This document shows, piece after piece, positions 22,946 to 37,427 of a stretch of 64,000 bases of DNA. The position numbers and the translations under genes are program-made. The stretch spans positions 80,665,592 to 80,729,591 of the forward strand of contig NC_092345.1 of NCBI RefSeq assembly GCF_963676685.1. Direction: 5' to 3'. How positions within the stretch are numbered: position 1 is the first letter of the stretch; each line of letters starts with the position of its first letter. Source of the DNA: Mytilus edulis. Lineage: Eukaryota; Mollusca; Bivalvia; Mytilida; Mytilidae. The notes below the pieces were generated by a model, which was not told the DNA's origin, did not search any database, and saw only the letters and a program-made list of their open reading frames with translations.

Positions 22946-25900
22946 TATAGGAGCACTATATTCTATGTTAACCCCCCAGTAGGTATCAACAAATACTGTT
23001 GATAGACGGTATATAGGAGCACTATATTCCATGTTAACCACCGACGGTAGGTATAGACAAATACTGGTGATAGACGGTATATAGGAGCACTCAATTGTAT
23101 GTTAACCACCGACGGTAGGTATAGACAAATACTGTTGATAGACGGTATATAGGAGCACTATATTGTATGTTAACTACCGACGGTAGGTATAGACAAATAC
23201 TGTTGATAGACGGTATATAGGAGCACTATATTGTATGTTAACCACCGACACTAGGTATAGACAAATACTGTTGATAGACGGTATATGGGAGCACTATATT
23301 GTATGTTAACCACCGACGGTAGGTATAGACAAATACTGTTGATAGACGGTTTATGGGAGCACTATATTGTATGTTAACCACCGACGGTAGGTATAGACAA
23401 ATTCTGTTGATAGACGGTATATAGGAGCACTATATTGTATGTTAACCACCGACACTAGGTATAGACAAATACTGTTGATAGACGGTATATGGGAGCACTA
23501 TATTGTATGTTAACCACCGACGGTAGGTATAGACAAATACTGTTGATAGACGGTATATAGGAGCACTATATTGTATGTTAACTACCGACGGTAGGTATAG
23601 ACAAATACTGTTGATAGACTATATATAGGAGCACTATATTGTATGTTAACCACCGACACTAGGTATAGACAAATACTGTTGATAGACGGTATGTGGGAGC
23701 ACTATATTGTATGTTAACCACCGACGGTAGGTATAGACAAATACTGTTGATAGACGGTTTATGGGAGCACTATATTGTATGTTAACCACCGACGGTAGGT
23801 ATAGACAAATTCTGTTGATAGACGGTATATAGGAGCACTATATTGTATGTTAACCACCGACGGTAGGTATAGACAAATACTGGTGATAGACGGTATATAG
23901 GAGCACTATATTGTATGTTAACTACCGACGGTAGGTATAGACAAATACTGTTGATAGACGGTATATAGGAGGACTATATTGTATGTTAACTACCGACACT
24001 AGATATAGACAAATACTGTTGATAGACGGTATATGGGAGCACTATATTGTATGTTAACCACCGACGGTAGGTATAGACAAATACTGTTGATAGACTTAAT
24101 ATAGGAGCACTATATTGTATGTTAACCACCGACGGTAGGTATAGACAAATACTGTTGATAGACGGTATATAGGAGCACTATATTGTATGTTAACTACCGA
24201 CAGTAGGTATAGACAAATACTGTTGATAGACGGTATATAGGAGCACAATATTATAAGTTAATCACTGACGGAAGGTATAGACAAATACTGTTGATAGACG
24301 GTATTTAGGAGCACTATATTGTATGTTAACTACCGACAGTAGGTATAGACAAATACTGTTGATAGACGGTATATGGGAGCACTATATTATATGTTAACTA
24401 CCAACAGTAGGTATAGATTAAACTCTTGATAGACGGTATATATAATAGCACTATATCGTATGTTAATCACCGACGGTAGGTATAGACAAATACTGGTGAT
24501 AGATGGTATATAGGAGCACTATATTGTATGTTAACTACCGACAGTAGGTTTAGAAAAATACTGATAATAGACGGTATATAGGAGCATTATATTGCATGTT
24601 AACTACCGACAGTAGGTATAGACAAATAATGTTGATAGACGGTATATAGGAGCACTATATTATATGTTAACTACCAACAGTAGGTATAGATTAAACTCTT
24701 GATAGACGGTATATATAATAGCACTATATCGTATGTTAATCACCGACGGTAGGTATAGACAAATACTGGTGATAGATGGTATATAGGAGCACTATATTGT
24801 ATGTTAACTACCGACGGTAGGTATAGACAAATACTGTTGATAGACGGTATTTAGGAGCACTATATTGTATGTTAACTACCGACAGTAGGTATAGACAAAT
24901 ACTGTTGATAGACGGTATATGGGAGCACTATGTTGTATGTTAACAACCGACGGTAGGAATAGACAAATACTGTTGATAGACGGTATATAGGAGCACTATA
25001 TTGTATGTTAACCACCGACGGTAGGTTTAGACAAATACTGTTGATAGACGGTATATAGAAGCACTATATTGTATGTTAATTACCGACAGTAGGTATAGAC
25101 AAATACTGTTGATAGACGGTATATAGGAGCATTATATTGTATATTAACCACCGACGGTAGGTATAGACATATACTGTTGATAGATGGTATATAGGAGCAC
25201 TATATTGTATGTTAACTACCGACGGTAGGTATAGACAAATACTGTTGATAGACGGTATATAGGAGCACTATATTGTATGTTAACCACTGACGGTAGGTAT
25301 CAACAAATACTGTTGATAGACGGTATATAGGAGCACTATATTCCATGTTAACCACCGACGGTAGGTATAGACAAATACTGGTGATAGACGGTATATAGGA
25401 GCACTAAATTGTATGTTAACCACCGACGGTAGGTATAGACAAATACTGTTGATAGACGGTATATAGGAGCACTATATTGTATGTTAACTACCGACGGTAG
25501 GTATAGACAAATACTGTTGATAGACGGTATATAGGAGCACTATATTGTATGTTAACCACCGACACTAGGTATAGACAAATACTGTTGATAGACGGTATAT
25601 AGGAGGACTATATTGTATGTTAACTACCGACACTAGATATAGACAAATACTGTTGATAGACGGTATATGGGAGCACTATATTGTATGTTAACCACCGACG
25701 GTAGGTATAGACAAATACTGTTGATAGACTTAATATAGGAGCACTATATTGTATGTTAACCACCGACGGTAGGTATAGACAAATACTGTTGATAGACGGT
25801 ATATAGGAGCACTATATTGTATGTTAACTACCGACAGTAGGTATAGACAAATACTGTTGATAGACGGTATATAGGAGCACAATAGTATAAGTTAATCACT

Positions 25901-28900
25901 GACGGAAGGTATAGACAAATACTGTTGATAGACGGTATTTAGGAGCACTATATTGTATGTTAACTACCGACAGTAGGTATAGACAAATACTGTTGATAGA
26001 CGGTATATGGGAGCACTATATTATATGTTAACTACCAACAGTAGGTATAGATTAAACTCTTGATAGACGGTATATATAATAGCACTATATCGTATGTTAA
26101 TCACCGACGGTAGGTATAGACAAATACTGGTGATAGATGGTATATAGGAGCACTATATTGTATGTTAACTACCGACAGTAGGTTTAGAAAAATACTGATA
26201 ATAGACGGTATATAGGAGCATTATATTGCATGTTAACTACCGACAGTAGGTATAGACAAATAATGTTGATAGACGGTATATAGGAGCACTATATTATATG
26301 TTAACTACCAACAGTAGGTATAGATTAAACTCTTGATAGACGGTATATATAATAGCACTATATCGTATGTTAATCACCGACGGTAGGTATAGACAAATAC
26401 TGGTGATAGATGGTATATAGGAGCACTATATTGTATGTTAACTACCGACGGTAGGTATAGACAAATACTGTTGATAGACGGTATTTAGGAGCACTATATT
26501 GTATGTTAACTACCGACAGTAGGTATAGACAAATACTGTTGATAGACGGTATATGGGAGCACTATGTTGTATGTTAACAACCGACGGTAGGAATAGACAA
26601 ATACTGTTGATAGACGGTATATAGGAGCACTATATTGTATGTTAACCACCGACGGTAGGTTTAGACAAATACTGTTGATAGACGGTATATAGAAGCACTA
26701 TATTGTATGTTAATTACCGACAGTAGGTATAGACAAATACTGTTGATAGACGGTATATAGGAGCATTATATTGTATATTAACCACCGACGGTAGGTATAG
26801 ACATATACTGTTGATAGATGGTATATAGGAGCACTATATTGTATGTTAACCACTGACGGTAGGTATAGCCAAATACTGTTGATAGACGGTATATAGGAGC
26901 ACTATATTGTATGTTAACCACCGACGGTAGGTATAGACAAATACTGTTGATAGACGGTATATAGGCGCACTATATTGTATGTTAACCACCGACGGTAGGT
27001 ATAGACAAATACTGTTGATAGACGGTATAAAGGAGCACTATATTGTATGTTAACTACCGACGGTAGGTATAGACAAATACTGTTGATAGACGGTATATAG
27101 GAGCACTATATTGTATGTTAACCACTGACGGTAGGTATCAACAAATACTGTTGATAGACGGTATATAGGAGCACTATATTCCATGTTAACCACCGACGGT
27201 AGGTATAGACAAATACTGGTGATAGACGGTATATAGGAGCACTAAATTGTATGTTAACCACCGACGGTAGGTATAGACAAATACTGTTGATAGACGGTAT
27301 ATAGGAGCACTATATTGTATGTTAACTACCGACGGTAGGTATAGACAAATACTGTTGATAGACGGTATATAGGAGCACTATATTGTATGTTAACCACCGA
27401 CACTAGGTATAGACAAATACTGTTGATAGACGGTATATGGGAGCACTATATTGTATGTTAACCACCGACGGTAGGTGTAGACAAATACTGTTGATAGACG
27501 GTTTATGGGAGCACTATATTGTATGTTAACCACCGACGGTAGGTATAGACAAATTCTGTTGATAGACGGTATATAGGAGCACTATATTGTATGTTAACCA
27601 CCGACGGTAGGTATATACAAATACTGGTGATAGACGGTATATAGGAGCACTATATTGTATGTTAACTACCGACGGTAGGTATAGACAAATACTGTTGATA
27701 GACGGTATATAGGAGCACTATATTGTATGTTAACTACCGACACTAGATATAGACAAATACTGTTGATAGACGGTATATGGGAACACTATATTGTATGTTA
27801 ACTACCGACGGTAGGTATAGACAAATACTGTTGATAGACGGTATATAGGAGCACTATATTGTATGTTAACCACCGACGGTAGGTATAGAAATACTGTTGA
27901 TAGACGGTATATAGGAGCACTATATTGTATGTTAACTACCGACAGTAGGTATAGACAAATACTGTTGATAGACGGTATATAGGAGCAATATATTGTATGT
28001 TAACTACCGACACTAGGTATAGACAAATACTGTTGATAGACGGTATATGGGAGCACTATATTGTATGTTAACCACCGACGGTAGGAATAGACAAATACTG
28101 TTGATAGACGGTATATAGGAGCACTATATTGTATGTTAACCACCGACGGTAGGTAAAGACAAATACTGTTGATAGACGGTATATAGGAGCACTATATTGT
28201 ATGTTAACCACCGACGGTAGGTATAGAAATACTGTTGATAGACGGTATATAGGAGCACTATATTGTATGTTAACTACCGACACTAGATATAGACAAATAC
28301 TGTTGATAGACGGTATATGGGAACACTATATTGTATGTTAACCACCGACGGTAGGTATAGACAAATACTGTTGATAGACGGTATATAGGAGCACTATATT
28401 GTATGTTAACCACCGACGGTAGGTATAGAAATACTGTTGATAGACGGTATATAGGAGCACTATATTGTATGTTAACTACCGACACTAGGTATAGACAAAT
28501 ACTGTTGATAGACGGTATATAGGAGCAATATATTGTATGTTAACTACCGACACTAGGTATAGACAAATACTGTTGATAGACGGTATATGGGAGCACTATA
28601 TTGTATGTTAACCACCGACGCTAGGAATAGACAAATACTGTTGATAGACGGTATATAGGAGGACTATATTGTATGTTAACTACCGACACTAGATATAGAC
28701 AAATACTGTTGATAGACGGTATATGGGAGCACTATATTGTATGTTAACCAACGACGGTAGGTGTAGACAAATTCTGTTGATAGACGGTATATAGGAGCAC
28801 TATATTGTATGTTAACCACCGACGGTAGGTATAGACAAATACTGGTGATAGACGGTATATAGGAGCACTATATTGTATGTTAACTACCGACGGTAGGTAT

Positions 28901-31900
28901 AGACAAATACTGTTGATAGACGGTATATAGGAGGACTATATTGTATGTTAACTACCGACACTAGATATAGACAAATACTGTTGATAGACGGTATATGGGA
29001 GCACTATATTGTATGTTAACCACCGACGGTAGGTATAGACAAATACTGTTGATAGACGGTATATAGGAGCACTATATTGTATGTTAACCACCGACGGTAG
29101 GTTTAGACAAATACTGTTGATAGACGGTATATAGAAGCACTATATTGTATGTTAACTACCGACAGTAGGTATAGACAAATACTGTTGATAGACGGTATAT
29201 AGGAGCATTATATTGTATATTAACCACCGACGGTAGGTATAGACATATACTGTTGATAGATGGTATATAGGAGCACTATATTGTATGTTAACCACTGACG
29301 GTAGGTATAGCCAAATACTGTTGATAGACGGTATATAGGAGCACTATATTGTATGTTAACCACCGACGGTAGGTATAGACAAATACTGTTGATAGACGGT
29401 ATATAGGCGCACTATATTGTATGTTAACCACCGACGGTAGGTATAGACAAATACTGTTGATAGACGGTATAAAGGAGCACTATATTGTATGTTAACTACC
29501 GACGGTAGGTATAGACAAATACTGTTGATAGACGGTATATAGGAGCACTATATTGTATGTTAACCACTGACGGTAGGTATCAACAAATACTGTTGATAGA
29601 CGGTATATAGGAGCACTATATTCCATGTTAACCACCGACGGTAGGTATAGACAAATACTAGTGATAGACGGTATATAGGAGCACTAAATTGTATGTTAAC
29701 CACCGACGGTAGGTATAGACAAATACTGTTGATAGACGGTATATAGGAGCACTATATTGTATGTTAACTACCGACGGTAGGTATAGACAAATACTGTTGA
29801 TAGACGGTATATAGGAGCACTATATTGTATGTTAACCACCGACACTAGGAATAGACAAATACTGTTGATAGACGGTATATGGGAGCACTATATTGTATGT
29901 TAACCACCGACGGTAGGTGTAGACAAATACTGTTGATAGACGGTTTATGGGAGCACTATATTGTATGTTAACCACCGACGGTAGGTATAGACAAATTCTG
30001 TTGATAGACGGTATATAGGAGCACTATATTGTATGTTAACCACCGACGGAGGTATATACAAATACTGGTGATAGACGGTATATAGGAGCACTATATTGTA
30101 TGTTAACTACCGACGGTAGGTATAGACAAATACTGTTGATAGACGGTATATAGGAGCACTATATTGTATGTTAACTACCGACACTAGATATAGACAAATA
30201 CTGTTGATAGACGGTATATGGGAACACTATATTGTATGTTAACCACCGACGGTAGGTATAGACAAATACTGTTGATAGACGGTATATAGGAGCACTATAT
30301 TGTATGTTAACCACCGACGGTAGGTATAGAAATACTGTTGATAGACGGTATATAGGAGCACTATATTGTATGTTAACTACCGACAGTAGGTATAGACAAA
30401 TACTGTTGATAGACGGTATATAGGAGCAATATATTGTATGTTAACTACCGACACTAGGTATAGACAAATACTGTTGATAGACGGTATATGGGAGCACTAT
30501 ATTGTATGTTAACCACCGACGGTAGGAATAGACAAATACTGTTGATAGACGGTATATAGGAGCACTATATTGTATGTTAACCACCGACGGTAGGTAAAGA
30601 CAAATACTGTTGATAGACGGTATATAGGAGCACTATATTGTATGTTAACCACCGACGGTAGGTATAGAAATACTGGTGATAGACGGTATATAGAAGCACT
30701 ATATTGTATGTTAACTACCGACAGTAGGTATAGACAAATACTGTTGATTGACGGTTTATGGGAGCGCTATATTGTATGTTAACTTAGAAGCACTATATTG
30801 TATGTTAACTACCAACAGTAGGTATAGACAAATACTGTTGATAGACGGTATATAGGAGCATTATATTGTATGTTAACCACCGACGGTAGGTATAGACAAA
30901 CACTGTTGATAGATGGTATATAGGAGCACTATATTGTATGTTAACCACCGACGGTAGGTATAGAAATACTGTTGATAGACGGTATATAGAAGCACTATAT
31001 TGTATATTAACTACCGACAGTAGGTATAGACAAATACTGTTGATTGACGGTTTATGGGAGCACTATATTGTTGTTAACTTAGAAGCACTATATTGTATGT
31101 TAACTACCAACAGTAGGTATAGACAAATACTGTTGATAGACGGTATATAGGAGCATTATATTGTATGTTAACCACCGACGGTAGGTATAGACAAATACTG
31201 GTGATAGACGGTATATAGGAGCAACTACCAACAGTAGGTATAGACAGATACTGTTGATAGACGGTATCAAAGAGCACTATATTGTATGTTAACCAGCGAC
31301 GGAAGGTATAGACAAATACTGTTGATAGACGTTATATAGGAGCACTATATTGTATGTTAACTACCGACGGTAGGTATAGACAAATACTGTTGATAGACGG
31401 TATTTAGGAGCACTATATTGTATGTTAACTACCGACGGTAGGTATAGACAAATACTGTTGATAGACGGTATTTAGGAGCACTATATTGTATGTTAACTAC
31501 CGACAGTAGGTATAGACAAATACTGTTGATAGACGGTATATGGGAGCCCTATGTTGTATGTTAACAACCGACGGTAGGAATAGACAAATACTGTTGATAG
31601 ACGGTATATAGGAGCACTATATTGTATGTTAACCACCGACGGTAGGTTAAGACAAATACTGTTGATAGACGGTATATAGAAGCACTATATTGTATGTTAA
31701 CTTAGAAGCACTATATTGTATGTTAACTACCGACAGTAGGTATAGACAAATACTGTTGATAGACGGTATATAGGAGCATTATATTGTATGTTAACCACCG
31801 ACGGTAGGTATAGACATATACTGTTGATAGATGGTATATAGGAGCACTATATTGTATGTTAACCACTGACGGTAGGTATAGCCAAATACTGTTGATAGAC

Positions 31901-34232
31901 GGTATATAGGAGCACTATATTGTATGTTAACTACCGACAGTAGGTATAGACAAACTGTTGATAGACGGTATATAGGAGCACTATATTGTATGTTAACTAC
32001 CGACAGTAGGTATAGACAAATACTGTTGATATACGGTATATGGGAGCACTATATTGTATGTTAACCACCGACGGTATGTATAGACAAATACTGGTGATAG
32101 ACGGTATATAGGAGTACTTTATTGTATGTTAACCACTGACGGTAGGTATAGACTAATACTGTTGATAGACGTTATGTAGGAGCACTATATCTTATGTTTA
32201 CCACCGACGGTAGGTATAGACAAATACTGTTGATATACGGTATATGGGAGCACTATATTGTATGTTAACCACCGACGGTATGTATAGACAAATACTGGTG
32301 ATAGACGGTATATAGGAGCAACTACCGACAGTAGGTATAGACAGATACTGTTGATAGACGGTATCAAAGAGCACTATATTGTATGTTAACCAGCGACGGT
32401 AGGTATAGACAAATACTGTTGATAAACGGTATATAGGAGCACTATATTGTATGTTAACCACCGACAGTAGGTATAGACAAATACTGTTGATAGACGGTAT
32501 ATAGGAGCACTATATTGTATGTTAACCACTGACGGTAGGTATAGACAAACACTGTTGATAGATGGTATATAGGAGCACTATATTGTATGTTAACTACAGA
32601 CGGTAGGTATAGACAAATACTGTTGATAGACAGTATATAGGAGCACTATATTGTATGTTAACCACCGACAGTAGGTATAGACACATACTGTTGATACACG
32701 GTATATAGGAGCAACTACCGACAGTAGGTATAGACAGATACTGTTGATAGACGGTATCAAAGAGCACTATATTGTATGTTAACCAGCGACGGAAGGTATA
32801 GACAAATACTGTTGATAGACGTTATATAGGAGCACTATATTGTATGTTAACTACCGACGGTAGGTATAGACAAATACTGTTGATAGACGGTATTTAGGAG
32901 CACTATATTGTATGTTAACTACCGACGGTAGGTATAGACAAATACTGTTGATAGACGGTATTTAGGAGCACTATATTGTATGTTAACTACCGACAGTAGG
33001 TATAGACAAATACTGTTGATAGACGGTATATGGGAGCCCTATGTTGTATGTTAACAACCGACGGTAGGAATAGACAAATACTGTTGATAGACGGTATATA
33101 GGAGCACTATATTGTATGTTAACCACCGACGGTAGGTTAAGACAAATACTGTTGATAGACGGTATATAGAAGCACTATATTGTATGTTAACTTAGAAGCA
33201 CTATATTGTATGTTAACTACCGACAGTAGGTATAGACAAATACTGTTGATAGACGGTATATAGGAGCATTATATTGTATGTTAACCACCGACGGTAGGTA
33301 TAGACATATACTGTTGATAGATGGTATATAGGAGCACTATATTGTATGTTAACCACTGACGGTAGGTATAGCCAAATACTGTTGATAGACGGTATATAGG
33401 AGCACTATATTGTATGTTAACTACCGACAGTAGGTATAGACAAACTGTTGATAGACGGTATATAGGAGCACTATATTGTATGTTAACTACCGACAGTAGG
33501 TATAGACAAATACTGTTGATATACGGTATATGGGAGCACTATATTGTATGTTAACCACCGACGGTATGTATAGACAAATACTGGTGATAGACGGTATATA
33601 GGAGTACTTTATTGTATGTTAACCACTGACGGTAGGTATAGACTAATACTGTTGATAGACGGTATGTAGGAGCACTATATCTTATGTTTACCACCGACGG
33701 TAGGTATAGACAAATACTGGTGATAGACGGTATATAGGAGCAACTACCGACAGTAGGTATAGACAGATACTGTTGATAGACGGTATCAAAGAGCACTATA
33801 TTGTATGTTAACCAGCGACGGTAGGTATAGACAAATACTGTTGATAAACGGTATATAGGAGCACTATATTGTATGTTAACCACCGACAGTAGGTATAGAC
33901 AAATACTGTTGATAGACGGTATATAGGAGCACTATATTGTATGTTAACCACTGACGGTAGGTATAGACAAACACTGTTGATAGATGGTATATAGGAGCAC
34001 TATATTGTATGTTAACTACAGACGGTAGGTATAGACAAATACTGTTGATAGACAGTATATAGGAGCACTATATTGTATGTTAACCACCGACAGTAGGTAT
34101 AGACACATACTGTTGATACACGGTATATAGGAGCACTATATTGTATGTTAACTACCGACGGTAGGTATAGACAAATACTGTTGATAGACGGTATATGGAA
34201 GCACTATATTGTATGTTAACCACCGACGGTAG
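22942..34232 (+). repeat. 68-bp satellite array, block 1a (about 165 monomers)
   Basis: The monomer starts gacggtatataggagcacta, then tattgtatgttaaccaccga, cggtaggtatagacaaatac, tgttgata (68 bases). Spacing of the 'ccgacggtag' phrase is 68. Variants include ctaccgacagtagg and ctaccgacactagg types, a 70-base form (tatataatagcactatatcg), a 66-base form lacking two bases in 'tagacaaat', and truncated units joined through 'ttagaagcac'. Groups of variants recur together: a marker near 24241 recurs at 25874 (1,633 bases), and the stretch from about 31220 is copied from about 32710 (1,490 bases). The segment ends where the hAT-like element interrupts it. Confidence 0.97.
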
Positions 34233-35494
34233 CAGACTTGGGGTCAATTACATTGGAATGTAATTAATTAAATTACACATTACATTGCAAAATTGATCAA
34301 TTACACTAATTACACATTACACAGTTTTTGAAATGTAATTAATTAAATTACAATTACTTTACTAAAGTAATTAATTAAATTACACATTACATTTTATCAT
34401 AATATTTTTTTAACAATATTATACATGTACATAAAAACCATGTGTAAAATATGCATGACGTACCGATAATCATAGTTTAAGCGTTGCATTTGATAATCAT
34501 TAGTAATTTTAATGTTTTGTCATTTAGTCTGCATATCTCTGGTTTGAACACTTTGACAGCAATTCTAAAGTTTTTCTACAGGAGCTTATGTGGCAGATAT
34601 TGCTTGATCAGAACATGGAAGTTCCATGATTGGAAGATGTGTTGATAGGAGAGGGAATTTGTTCATAATTACTTGCCAATACCACATAAAGGGGTATTTT
34701 GACATCTCAGAAATGAAATCATTTAAATAAAACATAATATAAATAAAGAAATTAAATGTTTTTTTTTTTACTTTTAAAATATTAAATAGTGTGCTTGTCA
34801 TAATATTGGCAATACATGTATTTCACTAATTAGATAAAAATACAAGTAAAGTGGCATTGTCCCTTGACATTTTAATCTGGTTAATTGCTGTTTGTTTTTA
34901 CAGCTATTAATTTTTATTTCTATAATCCTTTTGTGTATACTAATTTGATAAAATGATTATGTGCAGTGATTTTAAATTCTAATTACCTGAATAAGAAAAA
35001 AAATTCACTGTGACACATTTTTTTTGGTTTTGTTTAACAAGGTGATTAATAACTTATCTATCTATTTAGTTAACAAAGATCTTTCTAAAAAACTGAACAA
35101 CACATATATATAAAAATATTCTCACATATTTCTTTTAATTATAAGACTATTCAGAAAAAAATTCTGTAGATCAAATAAATAATATAAAAACTTCAGAATA
35201 AATTACAGACTTCATATATTAAAGAAGTGTGTGATATCAGTTTTTTTAAAATAAATATAATTTAACCATTTATGTTATTAAACACAAATCCTTATCTTTA
35301 ACACAATAAAAGTACATGTAATTGAAATGTAATTCAAAAGTAATTGAGCATTACATGCTTTTTTCAATGTAATTAATTAAATTACCATTACATGTAATTA
35401 AAAAAATGCTCAATTACACATTACATTCAATTACATGGAAAACTGTAATGCACTACACTTAATTACCATTACATTTTCAATTACCCCATCCCTG
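34233..35494. mobile_element. hAT-like non-autonomous element inserted in the satellite
   Basis: A 1,262-bp AT-rich insertion flanked by a perfect 8-bp duplication of the satellite, GACGGTAG (34225-34232 and 35495-35502). Termini are imperfect inverted repeats: CAGACTTGGGGTCAATTACA at the left and, in reverse, CAGGGATGGGGTAATTGAAA at the right. The first 150 and last 130 bases carry many copies of aatgtaattaattaaattac, a sub-terminal repeat pattern. An 8-bp duplication with CAG termini is the hAT hallmark. No transposase is present; a minus-strand frame at 34586-34801 is not recognisable. Confidence 0.85.
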
Positions 35495-36415
35495 GACGGT
35501 AGGTATAGACATATACTGTTGATAGATGGTATATAGGAGCACTATATTGTATGTTAACTTCCGACAGTAGGTATAGACAAATACTGTTGATAGACGGTTA
35601 ATGGGAGCACTATATTGTATGTTAACCACCGACGGTAGGTATAGACAAATACTGTTGATAGACGGTATATAGGAGCACTATATTGTATGTTAACCACCGA
35701 CGGTAGGTATAGACAAATACTGTTGATAGACGGTATATAGAAGCACTATATTGTATGTTAACTATCGACAGTAGGTATAGACAAATACTGTTGATAGACG
35801 GTTGATGGGAGCACTATATTGTATGTTAACCACCGACGGTAGGTATAGACATATACTGTTGATAGACGGTATATAGGAGCACTTTATTGTATGTTAACCA
35901 CTGACGGTAGGTATAGACAAATACTGTTGATAAACGGTATATAGGAGCACTATATTGTATGTTAACTACCGACAGTAGGTATAGACAAATACTGTTGATA
36001 GACGGTATATAGGAGCACTATATTGTATGTTAACCACTGACGGTAGGTATAGACAAATACTGTTGATAGACGGTATATATGAGCACTTTATTGCATGTTA
36101 ACCACCGACGGTAGGTATAGACAAATACTGTTGATGGATGGTGCAAAGGAGTACTATATCGTATGTTAACCACTGACGGTAGGTATAGACAAATACTGTT
36201 GATAGACGGTATATAGGAGGACTGTATTGTATGTTAACCACCGACGGTAGGTATAGACAAATACTGTTGATATACGGTATATAGGAGTATTGTATTTTAT
36301 GTCAAACATCGACGATAGGTATGGACAAAATCCGACAAATACTGTATACAGACAGTGTATAGAAGTACTGTATTGTATGGTAATTATAAACACTGACGGT
36401 TGGTATGGACAATTT
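35495..36415 (+). repeat. 68-bp satellite array, block 1b
   Basis: About 13 monomers continuing block 1a after the hAT-like insertion, in the same orientation. The last three units (from about 36290) are increasingly diverged ('gtcaaacatcgacgataggt'), which marks the edge of the array. Confidence 0.95.
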
Positions 36416-37125
36416 CTGTATCATGCATCAATTGTAAATAAAAGTATCATGTGAGTGACACAGGCTCATTGAAGCCTCTAGTTTTGATATTATTAATGTG
36501 GAGATCTGGTCTAATTTATCATTTTCTCTATTACATGCATGATAACTGCAACAATTGAATTGAAATAAAAGTGATAATATTTCTGTTGTAGGTTATCAAG
36601 ATTTAGTGTTTCCATACAAGTGACAAAGATTGAACAACAAAAACATCTCAAACTTTACAGGACAGAGTAGACTTTTTTCACTGTGCTCAGTTTTGTCTTT
36701 ATGTCTAAATTATGATACCTTTAAAAAAAACAATAAAATATGGAATAACATTTATTTCTATCTTATAAAGTGGAGTGAAGAAGTAAGGGGTCATTCAAAA
36801 CATAAGAATATATTGCTATCATATATGCAGATCAGCAGCCCATACATTTGCTATAGCACATAAATATGGGACCAATAATTTCAAGTTGACTTTTAAAAAA
36901 GACCTTATTAATGTTATGCGAGATACCACCAAAGACCACTAGGTGTTGATCAAATGATATTGTAAATAAGAGGGTTGTCCAAAATATTTCCAACAGCTGT
37001 TTGATATACACTACCTTAATCAAACCACAATGGTAAAAAAACAGTTTTGGTCATTCTTAAAAGAAGCAAATATAATTTAGAAAAAGTGCAAGCTGTTGAT
37101 AAAAACTACAAATAACTGCCAGTCC
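36416..37125. other. Unrecognised sequence between satellite and Penelope-like element
   Basis: Contains short open frames (36630-36863 plus) without a recognisable domain. The 38-base segment at 36941-36978 (aggtgttgatcaaatgatat, continuing attgtaaataagagggttgt) recurs with one mismatch at 41197-41234. Confidence 0.45.
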
Positions 37126-37271
37126 TAAAAGAGGGACGAAAGATACCAAAGGGACAGTCAAACTCATAAATCCAAAACAAACTGACAACGCCATGGCTAA
37201 AAATGAAAAAGACAAACAGAAAAACAATAGTACACACGACACAACATAGAAAACTAAAGAATAAACAACAC
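37126..37271 (-). repeat. Pseudo-LTR, 3' copy
   Basis: 146 bases identical by eye to 40496-40641. It lies downstream of the element's open frame on the minus strand. Open frames that read through it on the minus strand (for example 37057-37344) are not genes. Confidence 0.9.
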
Positions 37272-37427
37272 GAACCCCACCAAAAACTAGGGGTGATCTC
37301 AGGTGCTCCGGAAGGGTAAGCAGATCCTGCTCCACATGTGGCACCCGTCGTGTTGCTTATGTGATTACAAATCCGGTAAATTGTCTAATTCGGTAGGTCA
37401 TATTCATGAAAGGGAAGGGGATTGTAG

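Noticed and set aside
28068-33883. Open frames of 60-110 codons on the minus strand of the satellite (and similar ones at 59908-60248)
   Set aside because: They are translations of the 68-bp repeat in shifting frames, with no start or end signals of their own.
22942-34232. CRISPR-like regular repeats
   Set aside because: Units are head-to-tail with no unique spacers, the host is an animal, and the unit is 68 bp: a satellite.
37057-37344. 95-codon minus-strand frame with hydrophobic segments (and its twin at 40412-40672)
   Set aside because: Both are readings through the two identical pseudo-LTR copies; the hydrophobic text is shared because the DNA is.
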